A stretch of 64,000 nt of DNA, from the NCBI GenBank assembly GCA_013399115.1, contig VXAA01003837.1, positions 443,731 to 507,730 of the forward strand. Reading direction: 5' to 3'. The stretch comes from Anseranas semipalmata. Its lineage: Eukaryota > Chordata > Aves > Anseriformes > Anseranatidae. Shown here one piece after another: positions 13,330 through 24,100 of this stretch (positions are counted from its first letter, which is position 1; every line of letters starts with the position of its first letter). The notes beneath the pieces are model-generated. The model was not told the origin of the DNA, did no database searches, and saw only the letters and a list, made by a program, of their open reading frames with translations. The position numbers and the translations under genes were made by a program.

Positions 13330-13740
13330 CCACGCGTGTGCTTTTTGTGCATTAAAATGTAAGGTGAATGATAATAACGATAAAAGGCAACATCCGAAGG
13401 CTGAAATAACCAGGATTCCAGCGCAAATCTCGTTAGAGGGGCTTAAGTGTCTGTTTGGGAATAAGGAGGAGGGAGCCGTGTGGAAGTATTCCTCCGGCAG
13501 CCAATGGAAAGGACAGTCTCTCCAGAGCTAATGAGACCCATCTGGGTCTCGGCTGTAGCCGAGAGTGTTAAATCAGAAACTATTCCGTCAACAGCCAGTT
13601 TGGCCAAATATGAAACATTTACAGGGAATCAATGGCCGGTGCTGGTGACGCAGAAGCCAATAGTCTTGACTTCTTTTCCAGAGCCTCCAGAAATACATTC
13701 GTCATTTTGGCCTTAAAGGGACAGGCTGCTCTTTTTCCAC
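13330..13740. other. AT-richer island, possible conserved non-coding element
   Basis: About 400 bases of balanced composition in GC-rich surroundings, with dense short motifs (AATGATAATAACGATAAAAG, GCCAATGG, CCAAATATG). Enhancer-like; function is inferred. Confidence 0.3.
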
Positions 13741-16700
13741 CGATCACGTGGCGCTCAGCAGAGCCTCGCTGAGAAATCCAGGTCCCAGCAAGGAGACCGA
13801 TGGCTGGGCTGCTTTAATCCACTGGTTAATGCTTGCAAAGGGCCCCAGGGGCTTGCGGACCTGCCAAACTGCTCCGCGTTACGAATCCGAACTGGACGTG
13901 TCCTCCCCAAATGTTTTCCGTGGCAATGAGCTCAGACGGAGGGCCGGGGCTTTGCGCAGCTGAGCGCCGACCACCGTTGTTCTCGTCCTCCGCTGGCCTC
14001 CGAGCCTTCGCCCCTCACCTGCGCTCAGCACAATGGAAACCAAACGTTCAGGTCTTGCACATGGAGACGTGGTGTAACTTCTTGTCTAGGTCCCCAGCCC
14101 CTCTGGTCTGCTCCTGCTTTCCAAGGCACCGGGCATCCCGATGGCTTATCCCAGCCCTCCTGCCAGCCTGGGTCCCGCTTGTCCGATCCCAGCCAAGAAA
14201 CAGCATTGCTGACATATCCCAAGTCACAGCCAAGCAAGACAGATAAATCATTACCTTATGAAATAAGGATCCTTGGGGATAGCACAGAAAGGGGAAAAAT
14301 GGCAAAAAAAGAGTATCAGAGAAATGCAAATTACTTGGACAATGGAAGAGTAAGGTCTGTGGAGCAGTATTTCCTGCAAATCAGCCCTTAGGGCTTCTTG
14401 GAGCAATGCAATGCTGTCCTCCTGCCCAGCTCTGAGCCTTGCAGTGCACTGGTCTGCTACCTGGTGGCTGTGCCTGGAGCCCGACCCTACCAGCATCCTC
14501 AGACATCCTCCCCATCCCGGACAGGTCCTTCCTCATTCCCGTCTCCAATGGCTCGTGTCCTCCATCAGAGGAGATCTGGTTGTGCTCTTCCCCCAGAGTG
14601 GCTTCACTGCAGTTGAGGACATGCCCACATCTGCAGCTTTACACTGTATAAAGCCCTGAAACCAACCCCCTGCCGTGGCTCACCGTGATTTTCCTCCACA
14701 TAGCCGAGAGCTGCTGGCGGGATGCACCAGAGCAAAGCTCTGGGCACTGTTGAGTGCTCAGGAACACGTGGGTCTTGTTGTCCTGCGCTCAGCTCCAAGA
14801 CCAGCAGGTGAAGGGCACTCTGCAGCCGCAGCATCGTTAGCTGAACATGAATTCCCAGTTGTGGCTGGGCTTTAAAGGCCTGGTTGGTGGTCTCCTCCAG
14901 TGGATATGAAGCTAGCATGGCTTTTATCGGGGGCCAGGGAGCTGGAAAAACGAGCCAAGCATCTTGTTTCTCTTTCCCTGCTGTAGGCAGCCCGCATTCC
15001 CACCAGCTGCTAGCATGCAGCTCCGGGAGAAAAAATAATCCTGGGAGTTCTCCTATTAAACAAATTTGGGGAAAAGCAAAGTAGATGGGGAGATTGACCT
15101 GGGGAGAGATAGAGTGCACCCAGAAGCTGGGCAAAATTAAACATGGGAGAAGAGGCATCTGTGGCTGTTCTGGGAAAGGGAACTCTGCTGGGGCATGGCA
15201 ACTGTGTCCCATCACTTTGGGGGTGACAGTGGAGCAACCTGTGTCCAGATGGCACCGGGTGACATTCCCTAGCCATGGCAGGGATCAGCTTGGCTTCCTG
15301 GCTCCATGGGGTGGCCCTGGACAGGGTGAGGGCTCGGGATTTGGTCTCACCCAGCGAGGGCAGAGCACCAGCAGGGTGAGCAGAGCCAGGAGGAAAACAG
15401 AGAAGCCTGTCCATGGGCCATGTCCTGATCCATCCCTCGTCCCACCGTGTCTGCACCTATCACTCGTGCTGGCGGCTCCCCCTTCGCTGTGTTTCCAGAG
15501 GTACTTCCAATATGGAAAGTTCTATTTAAAGGCCATTTTTCCTCTCTCTTTTTTTTTCCCCTTTGGATGAGAAGCCAAAGGTCTGTAAAATGCAGTTTCC
15601 CACCTAGCTGAACCAGAGGAAATGATGCTGACAAAAAGTTTAATTTACCCCATTGCAGCAGTAACATGCATCGGTTTTTGGAGACGAGTTGTGTCCCTGG
15701 GCACGGAGCAGGAGAGCCCTCCTGTTTGAGCCAAGCCCACTCCTCGAGCCGAGCTGCGCGTGCTGCAGCTTGGCCCTTGCATCTCCCAGTGCTTTGGGCA
15801 TCCCTCCTGTGGATGTGCATCCCTCGTGGCTGTGCAAGGGGTGCAAGGGCAGGGCGTCACAGCCCGCGGAGCCGCAGCCTTAACAGCCTTCGGCGGGGAG
15901 GTTCATCAGCTCTGGGAAACCTCTGGCAAAAGCAGGCTGGGGCAGGTCTGCCAAAAAGGCACCAAAGGGCAGGAAAAAGCATCGTTATTTTCTTCTTCTC
16001 CTCCCCTTGCCGGCTGGGAGAGCAGAGCTGGCGTTAGAGGTCCCCACTCGCTGGGGCAATGCCAGGATTTCACTGGGGTCCCTGGGCAAGGGGCAGCCCA
16101 GGACCCCCCCAGCCTGCCTGGGGTACAGCATGCCCGAGCCACGTGCGGGGCAATCCCCGGGGAGGTTAGGCTTGGTTAATGCTAAGTCCTCTGCTGTGCG
16201 GTGTTTTTCCAGCCTTGCTTGGTTTTAATACACGTTGTGGGACCCTGCTGTAATAAGTGGGCAGTTTTCCTGGTGGCATTGGTGAATCTGCTCCCATCGG
16301 GACAGCCAGCTGGGGCAGTGCTTGGCTCCTGCAGTCACCCAGACACTGGTGGGACATGGCTGGGGACCAGGGAGGGACACAGAGAGCCCTGTGTCATTCT
16401 GCTGCTCAGACCAGGCAGGGAATATGGGCCAGGTCTTGTGAGGGCAGGCTGCAGGACAGGGCTGGCCAAACCCGGGGATGCTCCCAACCCTGCAGAGCCC
16501 TGCTCTGTGCGCTAACCTGGGGATGCAGCCAGCCCCTGCTGGGACTTGAATTTCTCTCTCCCCACCAAGCAGAGCAGCGGTGGTGGGAAAGCCACACCAT
16601 GCAGCTGTGGGTCGGGGTCTTCCCTGGTCCAGCCCTGCTGGGTGGCTTTGGGAGCCCTTGCAAGACTCAGGACCACCCCGGCACGAGGGCTGCAGTGAAC

Positions 16701-17635
16701 ATGAGCCCTGCAGCCATCCCGTGCAGCAGGAAGGGACGAGCTGAGATGTGCCAATGCAAATGCCCGGGGCAAGAGGCCAAATCCAGCTCCAGGCTCAGTT
16801 ACGCTGGCACTGCCAAGAGGCACAATCCTGGCCCTCATCTGGCCGCCCTAGCCAGCGGGTAATAAAAGGTTCCTCCCTGAGCCCCTGCTGCTCTGCAGCG
16901 TTTGTCTGCAACGGGGTCTGACCAAGACCCAGCAAGTGCTGAAGGTCGGGGCCTCCTGGAATCACTCGTTCCCGATGAACAAGTTGGCTGCACACCGAGA
17001 CCTGCCAGGTCCTGCAGGAAGGCGGCCAGGGAGGCAGCCTGGCTGCGCGAGCGATGCGCTCCTCTGCCCCGGGGCTTTGCCCCTGGCTTTGTCCACCCAG
17101 GTCTCAGTGAATGGGATATTTGAATTCAGCCTCTCCGTGGTGAAACCTCGAAATCCTGCAGCTCTGCCCCAGCAGTTCCTCTGAATGCTGTGCTTTCCCA
17201 GACTGCTAAGTATTTAGGATCTAGGTACGAGGAGCCAACCTCCCTCCCAGATTCGGAAGCCACACCATTCAGACCAGCCAGCTTTGCATGGTGCGACACT
17301 GGGAGAAAACGGAGATAAAAACATCCTGTAGAGCATGAGCAGGATGGTGATTAATCCTTGGAAAAGGCTAACTGACATGGCCATCAATAACTACAGTAAC
17401 TTGTTATGGCTGCCTCATTCCAGGGGGATTACATGCCTGAACACTCCTTAAAACATCTAATGAATGTCATTTTGTTTTTACTCTCGGTGCTCACGCAAGT
17501 GAAGCACTCAGCAGTGCTGGCCAGAACCATGGGGAGAGCCGGCAGGGCTGCTCCGAGCTTCCCACACACCGATGCCCCACGCACCTCCGCGCTGACCCGA
17601 AATGTCCCTGCTGGGTCCCCCACCAGAACCCCCCC
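13741..17635. other. Intergenic, no gene recognised
   Basis: Mixed to GC-rich sequence without supported features. A T-rich stretch lies at 15535-15565. Confidence 0.6.
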
Positions 17636-17679
17636 CTGGAGCGTCAGGTCCTCCTCAGACCCACTATGAACCCATCGAG
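17636..17679 (+). repeat. 44-base direct repeat, copy 1
   Basis: Matches 18317-18360 at 42 of 44 positions. In one + strand frame it reads GASGPPQTHYEPIE. Both mismatches fall at third codon positions and are silent in that frame. A single N at 17680 sits directly at its end. It is not a repeat family I recognise. Confidence 0.75.
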
Positions 17680-17680
17680 N
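17680..17680. other. Single ambiguous base (N)
   Basis: Isolated N exactly at the end of repeat copy 1. It may mark an uncertain base or a contig join. Confidence 0.9.
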
Positions 17681-18316
17681 GCTGGAGCTTCATGGAGAGC
17701 CCCGTGCTGGTTCCCGCTGCCTTCAAACGCCTTTGGACGATGGCTCGTTGGAGGACACCTACCCCGTGGCGTGGGTGCCACAGCTCACACCTCGCTCTTC
17801 CCGGTGACCCGAATGCCGTGCTTTAGCAAGAAGAGCATGGGTCAGGTTTCTCTGTCTGGTGCCCGTGTTGGGGGTTTCTGTGGTGATCCCCGAGGAGGAA
17901 GATGGCAAAGGCACAGCCCTGATGCAAGATGTGCTTGTCTGCTCCATCTTCAGGCTAGAACAGCTATGTTCTGGCTCCTGGCACACCATTATCTGGCTCT
18001 CTCAGACCCATGCTAATTACTATTCCTTTTATTTTTGCTGAGGAATGTTACTTAGAAGAGAAGAACAGTGGAAGCAAAGCACAAGAGGCATTTTTTGCAC
18101 TGGAGGACCACGTGGTTTTGCCCCCCCTGCATGGACAAGCCACGACACACGGTGTCCCAGGGCTCAGCCTTGGCTGGCTGGGAGCTGTGTGTCAGCTCCC
18201 GGTGTGCTTGTGGGGCATTGCGGGGAGAGGGGCTTGGGCGGGGGCTATGTACAGATCCAGCTCCCATGGTTGCTGCTCTGCCTGGATGTTATCAGTGAAA
18301 CGCTCCTGCGGTGTCA

Positions 18317-18360
18317 CTGGTGCGTCAGGTCCTCCACAGACCCACTATGAACCCATCGAG
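18317..18360 (+). repeat. 44-base direct repeat, copy 2
   Basis: Second copy, 681 bases after the first. It is followed by GTTAGG, a possible but weak splice donor after GAG. Flanking sequences of the two copies are not clearly related. Confidence 0.75.
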
Positions 18361-18949
18361 GTTAGGGGGGCTGCTGGTCAAAGTAGCTGGAGATGCGACC
18401 TCTCGTTCCACGGAGGGCACGGGGGTGGTTCTCAACCACCACAAGTCACCGCCGGCAGCTGCTCCTGTACGTGTCCGTGCCCAGTATTCCCTCTCTCCAA
18501 CGTGGCTCTAGGGAAGGCATTTTTATTGTCTACAGGCAACGCTGCCTGGGTTCGTACCCCGCTTGCTCCTCACTCCCAGACGAGGGGCAGCCCTCACTCC
18601 TCCCTCCCTCCATCCTCACAGGGTGCTGGCAGCACATTTTGCTTCTCTGCTGATGCCACAGGAGACTTTCTGGGCCCTGACCTCTGAGCTTTGGAGACAC
18701 TCCGCATCCATGCTCTCTCACCCCACCAGTGGTCTCCAGTCTTCTGGGGGACACCAAAGCTGAGGCCACCAGTCTCCATCCCACTCCCCACCGTGCCACC
18801 AGGGTGCTCAGTCCCATCCGTCACCGACTCCGCTCCCTTACGCGTGAGAGCATCTGCAGAGACGCAGCCCGAGCCCAGCCCGTGCGGCAGCTCACACCTG
18901 CCCTTCCTCGTTTGCTCCCCCAGTGGCTTGGCTTCTCCTATTAGCAGAG
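18361..18949. other. Intergenic, no gene recognised
   Basis: GC-rich sequence with nothing I can support. Confidence 0.6.
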
Positions 18950-19280
18950 GGCCTTTTTGCCGCTTCTTGTGCTCGCAGCCTCATATTTCAAATTCCTTCC
19001 AAGCTGTATCTGGTTTTCATTTAAACATATTGCATTTAAATATATATATAAAAGATACAATGAGAAAGGATTTTCAAGGTAATAAATGGAACATGCGAGC
19101 CTAATTATTCAGGATGACCCAATGCAATTCGGTAAGTCCGGAGAGTTGTTTATATTGGCAAGAAGAGAGCAAAATATCATTGGATATGGTCATTACTCTT
19201 ATAAGATTTCAATATATATACATTGTCAGGAGCCTCTGAGTTATGAAGTCCTCCTTGCTTGAGGAATAAACATGCTTGGT
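18950..19280. other. AT-rich island, possible conserved non-coding element
   Basis: Sharp drop in GC. Contains CTAATTATTCAGG, ATATTGCATTTAAATATATA and other homeodomain/POU-like words. It has the look of a conserved developmental enhancer, but this cannot be tested here. Confidence 0.35.
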
Positions 19281-20939
19281 AGTAATCCTGGGAGCAATCA
19301 AAATGCCTGCAGCTGTGGCCGCGAAGCCCCTCTCTGCAGCGCAGACTGAACCCGCGGCCTTGGGTCACAACCCAGACTCCCAAACAGATAGTTTATCTCG
19401 CTATGAGGCCACGGGTGGAGCTCGGCGAGTGAGCGGAGGCAGAAATACGATTCTTGGCATTTCAGATTGAATTACTGGAGCTGTCTATGACCGGCCCCAC
19501 TGGTCAAATAGGAAAAGGTAACGCGAGGGAGCTGGCTTCATTCTCAGTGTGGCTGGAGGAGCTTGAGGGGCGCCTGCTGCTGTGTGCTGGCCTGGAAACC
19601 TCCTTCAGATGCTCTGGTTGTGCACAGCAGGACACAGGCATCCCACCTGGGTCCTGCCGAGCACGCCTGGATGCCAGCTCCCCCAGCTGTGGGTGCGAGA
19701 GCAGGCGTGGCAGCCCGGGGGGAAGGACGCGGGGTAGGGGCTGCCCTCCCTCCCCACCTCTTGTGCAGGTCTCCCCGTGGCTTGAGAAAAGCCTTCTGAG
19801 CATCCTTGTTGCTAAAACCTGCTTGTGGTCCGGGGGAAATGGGGCCCCACGGCGATGCGCGTCGGGCCAGCGCTTTGCCAGCAGATGCTGGAAGCGCAAC
19901 AGCAGCCCCTTGGCTACCCTGGGAGCCCTCCAACCATACGGAAACCAGTCTGTGGTGGTGACACATGAGATCCTTCGTGGAACAGGGACAGTGGCAGCCG
20001 AGCTGCACCCTCCCAGCTCCCTTGCACAGCCCCGGCTTTGCGTCTCCCAGGACCCTGGGGAGCATCGCAGGGTGCAGGGGCTCTGGGGCTGAAGATGCTC
20101 AGTGCAGCAAGCAGGCGCTGCTGTCTGCACAGTGACATGCCGCCTGCCCCCGCAGGGAAAACCCCATGTGTTCCCAACACAACAGTCCATGGGCAGCTAG
20201 AAAAATCCTGGGAAGGCTCTCCAATGGGACAGGAACACAGCCCTCCGCTGGTCCTGCATCTGGGGGATAAAGATCACCCCAAATGACAGCGTTTCTGTTT
20301 CAGGGAGAAGTTAACTTTCCACCGAATGCACTGAGCTGACAAGCAGTGAAGCTTTGGCTGTTTACCACGGAGTGCAGGCTTCATGGTGCGCACAGCTGGA
20401 AGTCTCAGTGGGGCTCTATTCACTTTGATTTTACACCAGGGTTAACCAGACCCCGGTAATTATCCCCTTTTAACAAGGCAGTGTTTACACCTATGAGAAA
20501 GGGTCAGCTCCTGATGTGCTCACTGCGGCTGAAAGCAGAGTATTGCTGACGGCAGCTGGAGAGGTGAAGTGACCACAGGGGGGGAAAGAAAAGATGGGAA
20601 GAAAGAGAGAAATGGAAATAAGGAAGGTGATATTAAAGCCCAGGTGAAAAATATTGCCCACAATCTCTGACTCCACAGCTCGCTCGCTCCCCATCCCTCC
20701 TTCCACCCTCCACGCTGCAACGCAGCCAGCAAGAGTGGCCCTAAGAGCGCACACAGGGATGGCTGGAAGCTGGGGTAGGTTGATGGATTTCCTAGCTCCT
20801 GGGCTATTAAATGTCTGGACCAGCTAATTTTAAAGCAAACAAGCAAAGGCCAAATGACAAATTGTTTGGGAGGCCCTTCGGCAAGAGGATAGAGTTTTAT
20901 GAGCACCAAGGGCACCGTTGCTGCCATTAAATCTGTGGA
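19281..20939. other. Intergenic, no gene recognised
   Basis: Mostly GC-rich; a moderately AT-rich patch lies at 20280-20480. Nothing supported. Confidence 0.6.
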
Positions 20940-21115
20940 CATAGGGGAAAAATAAGACCTGATTTATTTGGTGATGGTGAAAAATATTATCCAAGCTATA
21001 ATTTATTGATCATTGTATCCTCCCGGCTTTCAAGGCCTCTTGCTTGTGCATATGGAACATATACATATTTTTCCTCGTATATGAGGCTGAACACAGCGGT
21101 GCTCCTGCATTTGAG
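20940..21115. other. AT-rich island, possible conserved non-coding element
   Basis: AT-rich block with TATAATTTATTGATCATTG and GCATATGGAACATATAC. Surrounded by GC-rich sequence. Role unknown. Confidence 0.3.
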
Positions 21116-24100
21116 GAATTTTCGCATGGTCTGCTGGCCATGGCGCAGGAGCCGGCGATGCCGACAGGCTGGGGCAGGCGTGGGGAGCCTCTGCCCCGAG
21201 GGACAGCGTGTCCTGGTGTGGGGATGGTGCACCCGTGGGGAATAACGCTGCGCTGGCAGGAGCTGCCCTCCTGCGCAGCCCAAAGACTCGGGCGTCTGTC
21301 CACCTCCTCCTTCCCGCTGGACACCACATCGCCAGATCGCCTCCGTAGTCTCCTTCCTCTCCCGTTTCCTCTGGGAAGCTGTGTTTTAATTAATGAACCG
21401 GGTTGCCGTCAGCCAGCGACAAAGCCGGACGCCTGGGTCGGAGACCGTATCCATCAGGGATGTGTCTGTGGGCGTCACGCTTCTTCCAGCCGCCTCTGCC
21501 CAGCTACGGCTAGCTGGCATCACCTTGGCTTTGCAGGACCGGTGATGTGTGCGTTGTGTCAGCAGACCTACGCTGGAGCCCTTCTCGGTAAGTCTGGGCC
21601 AATTCCCCCAGCACAGCTGCAGCTGGGAGTGCTGGGCAGCAGGTGCTTTGCTTCTCACCCATCCCTGCCCTTTCTCCATCCTGAGCATCTCAGCTCTGGG
21701 TCCTGGTCTCCTGCCACCATTGTCACAACCTCGGGGATGCCCCGTGCTTCTCCGGACACCGTGGGTTACCCCCGAGGCTGGCGATGCTGCCTGCATCCCG
21801 GTGCCTGCCCTCCCTCCTGGTCCCCACGGCAGCCTGGAGACACACGGAGCAATGATGTCCTTGGGGAAGGACAAACTGGCGTGTCCATGGTGTGGACAGA
21901 GCAGGGCTTGGGGAGGTTTATAGATCGCAAACAGGGACACGCTGCTCTCCTGCTGCAAACCCCGTGCTGCGTTAGACCCGCCGAGCCATCGCCTCGGAGC
22001 GGCCCCAGCGCTTACCCCAACCTGCACGCAGCAATGTTTCCCAACCGCTTCCAGCCACGGGCTGTGTATGGTTTGCATTTTCCAAAGCAAACAAGGGCTC
22101 GGTGTCTCCCTGAGCGGGGGCGGCGGAGCCCAGCTGCCTGCCTTACCTGGCTTCGGCAGCGAGATGGCTTCCCGCTGCGAGCCCCGTGGTGGGAGCAGAA
22201 TGCAACATGGCAAAGGAAGAGAGGGCAGCGTCGGCCTGGGGCCCCCGGGGAGCCGCGCTGGAGCTGGAGGCTCTCTAAGCCAGCCCATCTGGTGAGGAGA
22301 GAGCCGGGCTCTGCAGGGACAGCCGGAAATAACAGCAATTTATGCAGTTATGTTTCCAGATTTTTTTCTCTAACCATCAAATAATACCACCAAAAAAAAA
22401 AAAAAAAAGGAAATAGAAAAAGCAATATAGGGACCACAGTTTTTAATCCTCCTTGCTTTTCCAGAGCAAGCCAGGGCCCCTTTCCACCCCTTAACTCACT
22501 CCTGCTCTCTATCAGAGCCTCCCCCAGCTGATCTGGAGAGAGGAGCCCGACCTCCCCGCAAACCGTCTGGGCCATCCGGGGGCTGGGGAGGGCACAGCCG
22601 GCCCGTGGGGACGAGGGGTGGCCAGGTGGGCACCCGGAGGTGTCAGGCAGGCGCCCAGCCAAGCTCCCAGCGCCGTGCTGCAGCCGAAGAAAGGGAGAGA
22701 AAGGGCTGAGGAGACACAGGGCACGCTGCGCCCAGCTCTCGAATGCAAAACCCGGCCCCTGTTGCTTTGGCTGGTGACCCGGTGGCCTTGCTGCGGCAGG
22801 TGCAGTTTGTGGGGTGCTGAAGTGGCACAGGGACCTCGGCCTCCCCTGGGGATGATGAGCATCGGTCCCAGCCATCGCTTCATGCTGGGGAGCGCCAAGG
22901 CGGCGCGGTTTGCGGTGCGGTTTGCGGTGCAGCTGCTGCCCGTTTGTTTTCGTTGATTTGAGGAGCAAAGGCCAGGGGCAAAAGTGGGTCACCCAGACCA
23001 CCCACAGCCCTCGGTGGTGACAGGGGCCGGTGGGACAAGAGGGACCTGCCGTCCCCTCCGCGCAGAGCCGCGGCCGGATGCAAAGCTGATGGGTGCCAGC
23101 TGTGGCACCGATGCCCGGCTGCTTGGTCCCCGCTCTCAGCAGCCCAAGGATGGGTGAGAGAGCCCGGACAGCAGGGCTGCGTCTGGCTGTAGGACCCCTG
23201 CACAGCCCATTTGTCCTCCAGCATCTGGAAATGAGGCGAAGAAAACATCAGCGAGTGGGAGGGAAGAGGGTGGGCCCATCTATCAGGGTGGGAAAACAGG
23301 GACAAGATGGATAGCTGCGTGCTCCTGCTTTACGTGTGCCCAGACAGCTCCTGCCTGCGGCACAGACGGACCATGTAACGGGTCCCTCTGCCCAAATCTC
23401 CTCTTAGCTGGGGACCACTGAGGGAATTTGGTTTAATGAGTGTCCTGATGGATGCCTCCTCCTAAGCCCCTTCCTTGCTAGGAGAACGGGATGTGGTACC
23501 TGCACAGGGTGTCCCAGCTCAGAGTGCAAAGAGGGGCCTGGGAATGAGGATTTCCTGCTTTGGCACTGAATTAAAACAGCAAACATTTCTCTCTCTCTCT
23601 CTCTCTTTTAACAAGTTGGGAAGAGCTGTGCTGCTTCCAGGAGACAGCAGTGTCTTTCCGCACGTTGGACTCAGGGCAAAGCGTGCCACAGGGTTCCCCA
23701 CATCGTTCAGGTCACTGGATGGGGTCCTGGGGATGCACTGGGGCTGGGGGGAGCCAACCCCCATCAGCATGAACCCTCCTTGCTGGGAGCAGGCAGAGGA
23801 CATGGGGTGGCCCTCGCTGTGCAAGCAGGAGAGGAGCAGGCTTGGCACTGGAGCTGTTTTCCCTTTCCACAACACGATGCCCAAGCATTTGCTATATTTA
23901 GACACTGGGATTTTTCAGGAAACAGAAAGAGACTCATACAACCTCTGTGTCCACCTCTGGAGGTGTCTTGTAGCCTCCAGACAAGGGCACCAGGACTGTT
24001 CCCAAAGCCCATCACCGGGTCGGTGCAAACCCTGGTGCAGTTCCTGCCCCGCCAGGCCGTCCCACAGGCACCAGAGGACCCCCAGATGCCTGTCACCCTG

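Noticed and set aside
12302..13333. 343-codon open frame on the - strand
   Set aside because: Antisense to the CR1 fragment for part of its length; no family resemblance.
21044..22384. 446-codon open frame on the + strand
   Set aside because: Low stop density in GC-rich sequence; no domain, odd composition (Trp, Cys and Pro scattered), long open frames in other phases over the same stretch.
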